From assembly GCF_017591425.1 (NCBI RefSeq), contig NW_024466413.1, positions 1,302,001-1,366,000 of the forward strand: a stretch of DNA of 64,000 bases. The letters are read 5' to 3'. Below the pieces are notes generated by a model. The model saw only the letters and a program-made list of their open reading frames with translations, ran no database searches and had not been told where the DNA came from. A program made the position numbers and the translations under genes. Shown in pieces: positions 1 to 10,885 of this stretch. This stretch comes from Ochotona curzoniae (taxonomy: Eukaryota > Chordata > Mammalia > Lagomorpha > Ochotonidae). How positions within the stretch are numbered: position 1 is the stretch's first letter; each line of letters begins with the position of its first letter.

Positions 1-859
1 AGGACATTGAACAAAAAGGAAGTCCATTACAATGGTTCTATTAAAGTAATTGGAAAAATTACAGATACAATTGAAGTAGAAAGGAGAGAGAGGACTTTGA
101 GGAGGGTGCAGATAGCTTGAGCTTTGGACAGGCTTGTGGGTCCCCTCAGGTGGCTCTCTCTGAGGTCAGGACTGGGAACTCAGGAGTTGTGTGGGCTGAG
201 TAAGTGGGTTGCTATGGAATGAATGAAAAGGGTGCATCAGGGGAAGGAAAGTTGATATACACCAAAACCTAGGAAATTATCCAGAAAAGTTATAGCATGG
301 GTTTGAGCACTGAACAACCTAGGATTAAGTCAATAATGGTAATATTATAGGAAATGCATAAATATAATTTTAATAGATATTACCCCAAAGTTTTCGAAAG
401 GAAGGAATGGTCATTTCTTCAAGGGATAAGACTAACTCATTCTTTCATGTTTTCACTGCTTCCCTCCAACTGGTTATTATGCTGATATGTCATTGCAACA
501 CACGTTTTCTAATTTGATTCTGACATCTATTTTGTTAAGCTAATAAATTCATGATTTGTATGCCAAGGTACAAACAATCAAATTTGTACCCTTGGAATCC
601 AGTTTTCATTTCAGTATAAAATAGGATTTTTGGAGAAATCAACTTAAAATATTAATTCCATACTTTGTGAAATGTACACATATGTATAAAAGTTTCAGGA
701 ATCTTGACTAAGAAACTGAGCATCCTCCCCCCAGCCTTTGGAAGAGTCCCTTTCCAGTCCTGCCTTCCTCCCTCCTCCCACCAACAATGGCTGCTGTCCT
801 GACTTAGGGCATTAAGGCTAGTTTTAGCAGACTTATGCAGAAATGCATCAGAAAGTGTG
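1..859. other. Non-coding interval, no recognised feature
   Basis: AT-rich non-coding DNA at the left edge of the window. I see no exon-like reading frame, RNA gene or clear SINE. A pyrimidine-rich patch lies near 725-785. The interval ends where an antisense L1 3' fragment becomes recognisable. Unrecognised old repeats cannot be excluded by eye. Confidence 0.5.
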
Positions 860-1355
860 TGTTACCTTGTGTCTGGTTCCTTTTTCTTGCACGTGCCATT
901 CATTCGCCTGTTGCGCCATTTATCTGTACTGCTATGAGAAGTAGCATCCCATGTTCTTTGCCATTCCTTCGTTCCCAAATATAAACTTGCCACAGTTCAC
1001 TTACTCATTGTAATGAGTTTTGTGTAATGGTCAGCATATTGGAATATACAGTGACATTCTGATGCAGTCTTCTAATGTATACATATCGACATTTTTGTTG
1101 AATATAGTAACAAATTGTATTTGGATGTGTGTACATTTAGTAGATACTACTAGCTATCAATATGGTTGTATCAGCTTACACATTGTTAGTGTGCAGAAGT
1201 TTATTATTTCATATTCTTGGGATGTGGTACTGTCCTTCATTTTAGCCATTCGTTCCAATGAGTGGTGTCATATTATGGTTATAACTTGCATGTATCAGAT
1301 TATATTAAGTTGGGCATCTTTTCGTGATTATTGTCCTTTGGATAAAATATTTTGA
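860..1355 (-). mobile_element. Old L1 fragment (3' end, antisense)
   Basis: Read on the plus strand, the segment follows the familiar antisense order of an old mammalian L1 3' end: a 'gtgtctggttcctttttctt' stretch, then degraded 'pay-off' text equivalent to the 3' UTR and end of ORF2, finishing at 'gggcatcttttcgtgattat', which corresponds to the common L1 'gagcatcttttcatgtgctt'. It is heavily diverged and has no usable coding frame. A 111-residue open frame across it is hydrophobic and reflects T-rich antisense L1 sequence, so it is not a gene. The subfamily (L1M-type) is inferred from divergence only. Confidence 0.6.
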
Positions 1356-1576
1356 TGTGTAATTTGAGACTTAAGTTTCCTTCTTGCTGGGTTTACTGTG
1401 TTGTAAAAATATCTCTTGTTCTTGTGAATTTTATGATGACATAAAGAGAGCTTAATTATTTTGTGTGATTTCACCATCTACGACAGTGCCTGGCAACTGG
1501 GTGGCCAAAGCACATGTGGGAAAACTCAGGGTCCCCTTGAGTAAGAGTTGATGCTAGGACGTACAACCAAGTTTGT

Positions 1577-1846
1577 CTACACTGGGGCCTAGGTCCACCT
1601 ATACTGGGGCCCACGTCCGCCTGTACCGGGGCCCAGATCTGCCTGTACTGGGGCCCAAGTCTGCCTGTACTGGAGCCCAGGTCCGCGTATAGTGGGGCTC
1701 AAGTTCTGCCTTTACCCCTAAGTCCACATATACTGGAGCCTAAGTCCACATATACTGGAGCCTAAGTCCACATATACTGGGGCCCAGGTCCGCCTGTACT
1801 GGGGTCCACGTCCGCCTATCTTGGGGCCCAAGTCTGCCTAGAGTGG
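1577..1846. repeat. Minisatellite, 22-bp unit, about 12 copies
   Basis: About twelve tandem copies of a 22-base unit, typified by 'tgtactggggcccaagtctg' plus 'cc'. Units differ at several positions (tatactggagcctaagtcca, tgtaccggggcccagatctg). The block near 1735-1785 holds the most similar neighbouring units. The array explains the open minus-strand frame running into it, which I do not regard as a gene. Every unit carries a GGGGCCC or GGAGCC core, so the array is locally GC-rich in an AT-rich neighbourhood. Confidence 0.9.
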
Positions 1847-2515
1847 AATTATGTTCAGTCTGCCCGGAAGGTGGTGAATGAGGCTTAGCTAACTCTTCCT
1901 TCTCCGTTACACCAGAACCTTTCCCAATGGAATGCTCAGGTGAGCCAATAGCAGAGGAGTTCTGAACAATGGGCATTCTCGCATGGTCCTGGTAGACAGT
2001 GCACCTTCCTGACCTAGAAGTTGATTCTCTCTGAAAGGTCTTCTGAATACATTGCAAGGCTCTGCCCTGCTCCCTCCACACCATGACTTATGGTGAGGAG
2101 CCTTGCACAGAGATGCTTATCTTTTCACCAAACTGCGTTTAATGTTTCCAAGTAAGTGCTTAGGACTGAACTCTGGTATCTAGAAAGCATGTGATTTGGG
2201 GATCCAGTCCTGTACTAAGTCATTTTCATCTGGACTGTTAGGATGTGTCACCATGCTCAAAGGTGTATGTGTATGTGAAGTGCTCAGGATGGTTCCTGAA
2301 ATCTCACTCAAGGCCAGCCCATGCTATTAAGAGTCATACTTGGTATATATATATATAATCTTGAAATTCAGTAGAGGATAATGGTGTCTAAGTGTTTGGA
2401 CCAGCAATGACTTTGGGAGGTACTCATGACCAGTGGATTCTGAAGTGAGAGACGAATCAATGGAATAGGTTATGGTTAATTGAACACCGTAATACATTGT
2501 AAGCACACTTTGAAT
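1847..2515. other. Non-coding interval
   Basis: Unique-looking DNA with no recognised gene. A short pure TA run (about 2344-2356) is the only obvious low-complexity feature. A 114-residue minus-strand frame starts here but runs into the adjacent 22-bp minisatellite, has no recognisable domain, and is not supported. Confidence 0.5.
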
Positions 2516-2519
2516 TTGG

Positions 2520-2541
2520 ATTTAATTCTTTTACTTGAAAA

Positions 2542-2580
<39 letters not shown>

Positions 2581-2795
2581 CAGAGAGAGAGAGAGAGAAA
2601 GAGAGAGAATGGTTCAGAATCTTCTGGGTCTTGAATGTGGGTGCAGTGTTCCCTAGGCATTAGGCCATCCTCTGCTGCTTTACTTTGTTAGCAGGAGGTG
2701 AATTGGAAGTGGAACAGTTGGGACATGAACTGGCATCCATATGGAATCTGGCACTCAGGCAGAGGCTTTACCAGCTACACCATGGTGCTGGCCCA
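2520..2795 (-). mobile_element. CSINE, old, with embedded microsatellite
   Basis: Minus-strand lagomorph CSINE. In plus reading the order is A/T tail, a GT/GA low-complexity block, then 'gccatcctctgctgctttac', 'ggaagtggaacagttgggac', 'catccatatggaatctggca' and the promoter end 'catggtgctggccc'. The normal 'gacagagaggaagatcttcc' part has been replaced by an expanded (TG)n(GA)n tract. The body is diverged, with few CpGs left, so the copy is old. Confidence 0.85.
2544..2608. repeat. (TG)18 followed by GA-rich microsatellite
   Basis: A pure TG tract at 2544-2579 runs directly into a GA-rich tract at 2580-2608. It lies inside the tail half of a CSINE, where the element's own 'gagagacagagagag' sequence gives the likely seed for expansion. 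The purity suggests it may be length-variable. Confidence 0.97.
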
Positions 2796-3041
2796 GGGCT
2801 CTAATTTTAGAGCCTCCATATGCGAGGGAGTGTGGGATCGAAGAGGCTCTTCTTACCTACTCACCTGTGTCTAGACAAGGACATTGTGCTTCCTTGAGGT
2901 TTATCTCTTCCCAACCTCACATCTCATTGCCCACTAGTCAGATCTCTTGCAGGGATCATGTGTGTATAACCATGGACTAAGAATGGTGTTTCTTGTCTTC
3001 AATAACTGAAAAAATTTCCAAATTAGAATAATACTTTGTTA

Positions 3042-3151
3042 CTTGCAGGGAACAAGTTTGGAAGTGGAGTAGCCAAAACATGAACCAGTGCTAATATAGG
3101 ATGCTTGTGCTGCATGTGGAGGACCAGCATGCTGTGCTACTGCACCAGCCC
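3042..3151 (-). mobile_element. CSINE 5' fragment
   Basis: Promoter-side third of a minus-strand CSINE. Visible blocks are 'ggaagtggagtagccaaaac', 'atgaaccagtgctaatatag' and 'ctgcaccagccct', the last equivalent to the usual 'gcgccgggccct' end. The tail half is missing, so this is a truncated or deleted copy. Confidence 0.75.
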
Positions 3152-3367
3152 TATAAGTGTACTTTGAAAAGCCACATGAGAAATAATGTTCATGGGTTGG
3201 TGCCCTTCATATACAAAAAATTCGAAATGAATCTTCAAAATAAATAATATTTGTAAAATCCAATGGAATGTATAATTAAAAACTGCCATGGACTCTAAGT
3301 TTGTAAGAGTACAACCAAAATGCAGACCTGAAAACTCTCTCCATGGATACCACTCTTTAGAATAATA

Positions 3368-3632
3368 TTGAGTGTTAGAGAGACACAGAAAGAGAATTCT
3401 CAATAACTGTTTCCATCTCCAAATGTTTGCAAAGACTGAGGCTTGGCTGGGCTGAAGCTGGGAGCCAGAGAATCAGTCTGGGCTTTCAGCATTGGTGGCA
3501 GCAAATCCAGTTACTTCAGATAAACCGTTGCTGTCCGTAGGATCCACATTAGCAGGAAGCTGGAGTCAGAACCTGGAGCCAGAAGTCAAACCCAGAGAGA
3601 GAGGACGTGGGCATCATAACCAGCATCCATAC
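3368..3632 (-). mobile_element. CSINE, old diverged copy
   Basis: Minus-strand CSINE of an older type. It shows 'gagagacacagaaagaga', 'ggctgggctgaagctgggag', 'gcaggaagctggagtcagaa' and 'gggcatcataaccagcatcc'. The 'gaagctggagtcagaa' wording matches the older rabbit-like subfamily rather than the young pika-like form seen at 36.2 kb. No target duplication was found. Confidence 0.7.
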
Positions 3633-3639
3633 CAGTAGA

Positions 3640-6225
3640 ACAGATGTCCACCCTTCCTCACTCATCCTCTTGAACAAGTGTCTAAATTGTGTGCAAAGAG
3701 GTCTAACTTCTAGTGGAAGGGAAGAGAGTCTGGAGCTAGTAGAGATCTGTCACCCCCAGCTGTTGATCCTGGGACAATCGTGGAGCTCAACAGAGCTATC
3801 ATTTTCCAACGTGAAGATAAGGAGGGCACTTGGGAGCTGTGGATGTTCACGAAAACAGTGTACAAAAATTGTGCAGTTTAACACTGAATACTGAAAGTGG
3901 CTACTTTTCTCAAAGTTGGACTTTAAACATGACCAATACTCATTTTATATATAGCCTTGTGTTAGAGGATAGCAAGATACCTAAGAGAAACTTATCTACA
4001 TATTTTGCTCCCCAAGAAGAAAGTGCAGTCTTCAAGAACAGCATTCATTTTTGTTGTCGTTCGGCTCCAATGCTTCGAAAAATGTCTCTCATGTGTTGAT
4101 TTAAAATCACTGATTTTTGAATCTGTGAATAGACAGGACATAGATATGAGACTTCTAGAAGTTACAAAATGCAGACAAGGGAGAAAATGGACTAAAATGA
4201 TAATGCACAGGATGAAAGATAAGACATTGGAATACAGTTATTCCAGTTATACTGGGGAGGATAGACTAAGCCAAGTGCCGGGTGCTGTCTTGAATGTATT
4301 GCAGGTATTATGTGTTATGTAAGTGATTCATTCTTAGAGGGGACGATGTTCAGGTCTGATTCTGTGAATTGGAAGTTGATAGCAAGTTAAGGCATTTGCT
4401 CAGGACCGCAGAACGAGCAAGTGACCTGTGCTCCTGTGAGTCACCTTTCTGCTGCTCTGTTCAACGATTCCTTCAATTGTGTGTCCTAATTGCTCAGAGA
4501 TTAATTTTGTCCTGGGCCCTCAATGGAAAATACCATCTCAATTATGTCTTACCATGTGTTGAATTTTGATGTCTGAAAAGTTTGAAGGATAACGTGATTG
4601 AGCTGGGGAAAGTTCAGAGGAGCTTTCCTGGGTGTTTTGAGTGAAAAGTTGAGGCCAAGTCAGAGAGGGTCTAGCGTGCTTCAGTTTCTCGATACTGGGA
4701 GCCTGATGGAGATATTTGATAAAGGAGTCCGGGAGATTGGCCCTTGGAACCTGGAGATTTAGAGCAGTTTAAATTCCTTTGTCAATGTCATTCATTCTCA
4801 GCACCTCCAGGATCCCCCTTGGGACTGTAGCCTCTGGTGCTGTACTAATGAGCTGCCTCTTATCCCTTGGCTTCAGCAACTTCAATCACTGCCTGATTTG
4901 AAGGTGGTCTCCCGCCTTGCTCCTTGGGAAGCCTGGTGTAAATCTTGAGAGCCGGACTTCCACCATAGCTGCTGCTACCTCACTGGGTTGGAGAGCTCTT
5001 TCTCCTTCTGGGTCTCAGTTCCCAAACTCTAAATTGAAAGAACTGACCTGGAAAGTTCTCCCCTGGGCAGAGAGTCTATGATTAAAATCCTTTGTCATTG
5101 TCACTGGCAATAGCTAAACTGGGAGCTGTGAGTTGTGGCAGGTTCAGGGCCTTTTCGACATCTTAGAAAAGCATCTGCTCACTGGACTCCCGCCCTGGGA
5201 TAGATACTACGCAACACTGTTTTTCTCAAGGTGACACAGTCCAGCAACTCAGATTTACACAAATTGAACTGTTTCCTTTAGTTAAACCTCATTTCTGTTC
5301 TAACCCCTAGCCCACAGAAAGCAAGAGAAAATTCCAGAGTGTCTCACTTCTCTGTGGGGTGCAAGCAAACATCTTGCACAGAGCTCACATCTTTGGAGAG
5401 ACGGATGCGGGGTGGAGAGTGGGTGGTTAGCCCCTAATCATGAGATGCGCTCATCATCGTCCTCTGTGGGATCTTCAGCCTCTTAAATAAGGGATCCCAC
5501 TTCTGGATCTGTGGTTCATGTAAGGTCATTTGACAGGAATCTTGTTGCTGCTTGGTGAATTCAAGGACCCTGTTGTGTCTCCAGCCCGAGGGCAAGGGCA
5601 CAGGCACTGTTTGAAGAGTTTCTCTAACAGCTTTGGGCTGTCCAAGGGTGGGCAAGCCAGGGGGCGTTTGACGGGACAAGTATCAGTGCCAAAACCATCC
5701 CTTCTTCCTACTCTCAGATTTCTCTGGTCCAGCTCAGCTGTATCTAGTCTGTAGGACTGGGGGGTGGGGACTCATCTCTTAATGAGCAAGTATTCATGCC
5801 CAAACCCTTTGATTTTTGGAAACTCTAAATTGTTTACTTTTAAATTACAGTCTTTCTAGTTAAATTCAAAAGTCTGTTTTGAAGTTTAATATCAAGGACC
5901 CTTATTATGCCTAGAGTTGTAATGTGCCACTTCTCCTGCTGGTTTAGGAGATGCAGAACGCCCCCATTATCTCAAATAGAAGGCAGTGCAGTGTCTACAG
6001 TGTGTCCTGAAAGAAATGATCTGTGCTGATGTCAGTATTTTCTGGCATTCATATTGTTTGTTTTTTATGTCATTACTACCATGCTTTGGATTTGGCTTTC
6101 AGGGATCCAGGTGACTTGTCACATGTTCACCCCCTAGGGAGAGAGCATGTCGTAAATCCTCCCTACTCATTGCTTACGTGGAAAATGGATGATATGTGTT
6201 GGTGACAATGAGTGTCCCATATTTG
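3640..6225. other. Non-coding interval, about 2.6 kb
   Basis: No recognised gene. Several overlapping open frames of 66-105 residues occur between 3607 and 4570, but they have no recognisable domain and no conserved pattern I can name. Part of 4930-5060 has a faint MIR-like ring (ctcactgggttggagagctc, ctgggtctcagttcccaaac), which is too weak to call. The tail of the interval leads into the large TG/CCCC minisatellite. Confidence 0.45.
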
Positions 6226-6235
6226 GGGTGAGTGT

Positions 6236-7450
6236 ACATGTGCCCCTGTGTGTGTGTGCCCCTGTGTGTGTGCCCCTGTGTGTGTGCCCCTGTGTGTGTG
6301 CCCCTCTGTGTGTGTGCCCCTCTGTGTGTGTGCCCCTGTGTGTGTGCCCCTGTGCGTGTGCCCCTGTGTGTGCCCCTCTGTGTGTGCCCCTCTGTGTGTG
6401 TGCCCCTCTGTGTGTGTGCCCCTCTGTGTGTGCATTCCTGTGTGTGCCTCTCTGTGTGTGCCCCTCTGTGTATGTGCCCCTGTGTGTGCCCCTGTGTGTG
6501 TGCATTCCTGTGTGTGCCCTCTCTGTGTGTGTGCCCCTGTGTGTGCCCCTCTGTGTGTGCCCCTCTGTGTGTGTGCCCCTCTGTGTGTGCCCCTGTGTGT
6601 GTGCCCCTCTGTGTGTGTGCCCCTGTGTGTGTGCCCCTATGTATGTGTGCCCCTCTGTGTGTGTGCCCCTCTGTGTATGTGCCCCTGTGTATGTGCCCCT
6701 GTGTGTGTGTGCCCCTGTGTGTGTGTCCCTGTGTGTGTGCCCCTGTGTGTGTGTGCCCCGTGTGTGTGCCCCTGTGTGTGTCCCTGTGTGTGTGCCCCTC
6801 TGTGTGTGTGCCCCTCTGTGTGTGTGCCCCTCTGTGTATGTGCCCCTGTGTATGTGCCCCTGTGTGTGTGCCCCTGTGTGTGTGTGCCCCTGTGTGTGTG
6901 TGCCCCTGTGTGTGTTTGCCCCTGTGTGTACCCCTGTGTGTATGTGCCCCTGTGTGTGTTTGCCCCTGTGTGTGTGCCCCTGTGTTTGTGCCCCTGTGTG
7001 TGCCCCTGTGTGTGCCCCTCTGTGTGTGTGCCCCTCTCTGTATATGTCCCTGTGTTTGTGCCCTCTGTGTGTGTGTGCCCCTGTGTGTGTGTGCCCCTGT
7101 GTGTGTGTGCCCCTGTGTGTGTGCCCCTGTGTGTGTGCCCCTGTTTGTGTGCCCCTGTGTGTGCCCCTCTGTGTGTGTGCCCCTGTGTGTGCCATTGTGT
7201 GTGTTTCCCTGTGTGCCCCTCTGAGTGTGTGTCACTTGTGTATGCCTCTGTTTGTGTGTGCCCCTCTCTGTATGCCTCTGTATGTGCCCCTATGTGTGTG
7301 CCCTTGTGTGTCTGTTCTTGTGTGTGTGTGTGTCTCAGGGTGTGCCCTGTGTGTGTGTGTGCCTCTATGTGTGCACCCCATGTGTATGCATGCCTCTGTG
7401 TGAGTGTGTACACCCCTTTGTATGTGCCCCTGTGTGTGTGTGTGCATATG
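6236..7450. repeat. Large TG/CCCC minisatellite, about 1.2 kb
   Basis: A tandem array whose units are a short TG run followed by CCCC, sometimes CCCCTC (for example 'tgtgtgtgtgcccctctgtg'). Unit length drifts between about 10 and 17 bases. Rarer variants carry tatg, tttg, cattcc or a single substitution. The array is cleanest at 6240-7200 and decays towards 7450. Because the units contain no stop codon in most registers, long frames are open on both strands: Cys/Val/Pro/Leu repeats on plus and His/Thr/Gly repeats on minus. These are artefacts of composition. The minus strand carries regularly spaced GGGG tracts between CA runs. Confidence 0.97.
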
Positions 7451-7464
7451 GAGATTAAGTAGAT

Positions 7465-8165
7465 AAGAATATTAAATGGACATTGGAGTTCCCAAGTTTT
7501 TTGAAGTCATTGATGTGCAGACATTTATAGTGAGATCAGACTTTGGGCACAATATGTTCTGGGTCCTGAAAATAAAATCAGTGTTAGAGTTATGGTTCTG
7601 GGAGTTGCGGCCTTGGCTAGGCAAGGTAAAGGAATCAGGGAAAATGCTTATTTTGTTTCTTCCAGGTGTTTTGTTTGTTGTCTCACTAGCAGCTAAAGCG
7701 TGATGAGGGCAATGTTGTAGACCTCGCTAAGATGACTGTTGACATCAAGCTGGGCACTGAATTTGGAATTATTTTCTAATGCAGAAGTGAATGGCTTTTG
7801 AATGTCTGTTGAAATTGCCTGTCACGTGTTCAACAGAGAATTAGTTTGGACCCTCCCTCATGCTTTATTTGTACTCACTTAATCCTTCAGTGGAGAGTAC
7901 TTAAGCACTGAGAATGTGAGATAAGCACACCACAGGTTGCATTTTAGTTGTTTAGTGTTTTTAAGAAAAACGAATAATTTTCAATAGTTGTATGCTTAAA
8001 CTGCTTCCCAGATTGCGGAGAGGGACAATTAAGCCGAAGGAGATCTAGAGGGATGGGTTTCTGAGTTACTGGATGACCCTAATTGTGTGTCATTAAAAAT
8101 GCGTGAGAAGTATCCAGAAGGTAGAATGTTTCAAAATGGAGGGAACACTTAAGCAATTGCTTGGT
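7465..8165. other. Non-coding interval
   Basis: Unique-looking DNA between the minisatellite and the L1-derived block. No exon-like frame or RNA gene is visible. A short stretch at about 7865-7925 (actcacttaatccttcagtg) is faintly MIR-like but too weak to call. Confidence 0.45.
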
Positions 8166-8169
8166 GTTG

Positions 8170-8652
8170 GAGTCAAAGATGGCTGACCGGGGTAGGAAGG
8201 TGCAGCCCTAAATGGAGAGAGGGTGGCAGGAGAAAAGCAGGTGCTGTGCAGAGAAAGCAGAGAAAAATCATTGCATTCGATGAACGGAGTTTGCAGGAGG
8301 CCTGTGGAGTGAGGGCAGAGCTGCACGGGTGACGAAGATCTGTTGAAAAGGCCCCGGGTGGCAGCCCATGGGCGAGAGGAGGATGAGCCTTGGGAGCCGT
8401 GGGAAGGTGAGCCAACCAGGAAGCTCGTAGACTTGGAGATGACACAGAGAGCTTGAGCAGCCAAACTCCCATAGGAGTGTCCCAGAGAGGGAACGTGCAT
8501 GTGGAAGTTACAGAACCAAACTGCGGTCCCCAGCAGCTGTGGGGGAAGCAAAACAGCAGAAAGCATGGGCAGTCAAACACCCCCCGATTGCAGACTTGCC
8601 AGTGTGGAGTGAACCAGCCAAGGGAGGGAATAGGGAGATGGGACCAAAGTAT
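8170..8652 (+). mobile_element. Probable L1 5' region, first segment
   Basis: Starts at 'ggagtcaaagatggctgacc', the kind of 'caagatggctgaatagg' opening typical of mammalian L1 5' ends. It continues as moderately GC-rich, purine-biased sequence. A CSINE at 8653 interrupts it, and similar text resumes at about 8987 and leads to plus-strand ORF2 sequence at about 10.1 kb. The call rests on this order and on the opening motif. I cannot align the lagomorph L1 5' UTR by eye, so confidence is moderate. Confidence 0.5.
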
Positions 8653-8986
8653 AGGCCCAGCACAGTAGCCTAGTGGTTAAATCCTCACCTTGCAACTACT
8701 GAGATCCCATCTGGGTGCCAGTTCATGCCCAGATTGCTCCACTTCCTATTTGGCTCCCTGCTTGTGGTCTGGGAAAGCAGTCTAGGACAGCCCAAAGCCT
8801 TGGGACCCTGTACCCGCATGGGAGACCTGGAAGAAATTCCTGGTTCCTAGATTCAGATCAGCTCAGCTCTGACCATTGCAGCCACTTAGGGAGTAAGTCA
8901 GCGGATGGAAGATCTTTGTCTTTCCTTCTCTCCGTAAATCTACCTTTTCAATTAAAAAAATAAGTCTTTAAAAAGAAAAAAGAAAG
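8653..8986 (+). mobile_element. CSINE inserted into L1
   Basis: Near full-length plus-strand CSINE: promoter end 'ggcccagcacagtagcctag', then 'tggttaaatcctcaccttgc', 'gatcccatctgggtgccagt', 'ctgggaaagcagtctaggac', 'agcggatggaagatctttgt' and an A-rich tail ending near 8986. A short imperfect flanking duplication is possible (aaagtata before, aaagtaga after). It interrupts the L1-like block, so it inserted later. Confidence 0.9.
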
Positions 8987-10090
8987 TAGAGTCCACCTCA
9001 GATGCAGTGGCTCTGCACCCTAAGCACACTGAGATTCCGGGGGCACCTGAGAGGGTGTGGACAGCTAGGCGCTGAGACAGCATCTGGATCAGCTACACAG
9101 ATCCTAGTTAGTAAACCAGAAACAGAGGCCCAGTGCGAAAGCGTAGGTGCAACTAGAACCCTGTTGTGTGGATTCCCATGCCTAGAGCATGCACAAGACA
9201 GGAGTGGGGAGTGAAGTGAAGGCAGCTTGGACAAGGATAAACAGTGCACAGCCTGGGCGCAGGCTACTGTGATAGGGAGTCAGGCTTGGTGACATCCGTG
9301 GGAAGGGTGAGAAGCAGCAAAGGTGAGTGTGCCAGCAGGTCAGGTGTGCCTGGCAGCATGAGAGAGGATCAAAGAGCAGTCGGTGTGCAGACAAAAGAGG
9401 CTGGTGTGCAAGTGGGGTGAGACAGGGTGAGACTCAGATAATCAGGAGTGTGGCTTTGTGGCTCCACCGCAGTTCTGGAGCCTGCATCAAGGCCCACCCC
9501 GGCCCCTGCCACACAGGAGACCAACACCAGCACAGAGAGCCCCAGTGCTGTAATAGGAGACCCAGTTGCATGGCAGAGATTTCTGTCACCAGGTAACATT
9601 AAAGGAAGGGAAATCTGGCTTGGAGTCCAGGGAACCCCACCCTAAAAGTAAAAGGGGAGCTTCCCTTTGCTAATGTCTTTGAGTAGATTTGGAAGATTTG
9701 AGGTAAGCCATTCACAGCTCCTTTGTCTCCCAGACCAACAGTTATCGGACACCAGCTAGGGCAGAGTAAGAAAAAAACCAAAAAGCAGTGCAGTTTCCAG
9801 TCAGGGCAGTGAGCTCTCCCTTCCCAGGTGCCACTGAACCCGTGAATGGGAGAGATGCTAAGCAGACAAAGGCAGCGTTGTGACCTGAGAGTGCCCAGGG
9901 ATGAAAGAGGCAACCATGGCAACACTGTCTGTGGATACTATGCAGGACCAAAGCACGGGAACCGAGGTTGGAGCCCACCAGAGTGACCACCAGGAACATG
10001 GTAACTTTTCTCCATCTTTTAATGTCTTCTTCTATTTATTTTTATTTTTATTATCATTGTTTCATAGTTTCCCTCATAGAGGGAGTCCTC
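8987..10090 (+). mobile_element. Probable L1 5' region, second segment
   Basis: Continuation of the L1-like 5' block after the CSINE: purine-rich, GC-moderate sequence with 'gtgcccagggatgaaagagg' and 'gtgaccaccaggaacatgg' near its end, then a T/A-rich link at 10020-10075. It is directly followed by plus-strand ORF2 sequence, which supports one L1 with a large internal deletion. Overlapping open frames on both strands (60-110 residues) have no recognised domain. Confidence 0.45.
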
Positions 10091-10757
10091 TTTAAAATAG
10101 TGGAGAAGAACCTTAAATATCTTGGAATTAACCTACCCAGTATCATGGAAGACCTCTATGAGGGAAACTATGAAATATGTTCGTGCAATGGTAGAATTAA
10201 TATCACCAAAATGTCCATATTGCCAAAAACAATACACAGATTTAATGCAGTCTCAGTCCAAATCACTTTCGTTCTTTGCAGAGCTTGAAAGTTGATACAC
10301 AAATTTATCTGGGCGCACAAGATAGAACGAATAGTCAAAGCTATGTTGAAAAATGAAAGTAAAACTGGAGAAGCCCCATTGCTGACACCCTATGGGGCAG
10401 AGGTCTTTGAAGCAGACTGGTGCAGGTGCAGAAACAGAGACAATCAGTGGAACAGGACGAAGACCCCAGAGTAAACCCGTATAGAGGCAACTGGTCTTTG
10501 ACAGGAGAACTGAAAATAACCCAGGGGGAAAATTGTTCTCTTGAACAAATGCTGTTGGGCCAATTGGGTAGCTGCACACAGAAGTAAGACACAAGATCCC
10601 CACCTCTATCACAATACCAAAAAAAAAAAGTCTGAATGGATAAATGACCTAAATCTACAGGCAGAAACCATCCATCTACTAGAAGAAAGCACAGGAAGCA
10701 CTCTACAAGATGCAGGCAATGGCAATAACTTCCTAGAACAGTCAAGAAAAGCTTCAG
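10091..10757 (+). pseudogene. L1 ORF2 fragment (after RT domain to C-terminal side)
   Basis: Plus-strand ORF2 relic. It follows the conserved L1 order: 'aatatcttggaattaaccta' (YLGI), 'agaattaatatcaccaaaat' (GRINI.KM), 'atacacagatttaatgcagt' (YRFNA), 'gaaacagagacaatcagtgg' (NRDNQW), 'aatgctgttgggccaattgg' and 'gaatggataaatgacctaaa' (W.IKDLN). Several frameshifts and stops break the frame, so it is dead. It covers roughly the segment after the reverse transcriptase core and stops where L1 would continue to the cysteine-rich C-terminus. There it abuts a CSINE tail. Confidence 0.85.
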
Positions 10758-10885
10758 CCAGTCCTAGCTCTCTGTTGCAGCCATCTGGGGAGTGAACAAA
10801 TGGATGGGAGAGCCCCTTCCCTCTCTCTCTCTGCCATCTGAACACATTTAAAAAGTTAAGAAAATAATTAAAAACTGTTCGTTGA
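10758..10885 (+). mobile_element. CSINE 3' fragment fused to L1 ORF2
   Basis: Only the tail third of a plus-strand CSINE is present: 'gttgcagccatctggggagt', 'gaacaaatggatgggagagc', a CT-rich run and an A-rich end. It abuts the L1 ORF2 relic without a promoter half, so the junction looks like a deletion breakpoint or a chimeric retrotranscript. Confidence 0.65.

Noticed and set aside
3607..4570. Cluster of plus frames of 66-105 residues as a small gene cluster
   Set aside because: The frames overlap in different registers, begin in a CSINE remnant, and show no domain or splice structure.
6236..7450. CRISPR-like array of short repeats
   Set aside because: There are no unique spacers, units vary in length and abut directly, and the context is mammalian. 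It is a minisatellite.
6189..7462. Long plus frames (404, 416, 330 residues) and minus frames (342, 353, 258 residues)
   Set aside because: They are translations of one tandem repeat in different registers. Both strands and several frames are open together, and no non-repeat domain is present.
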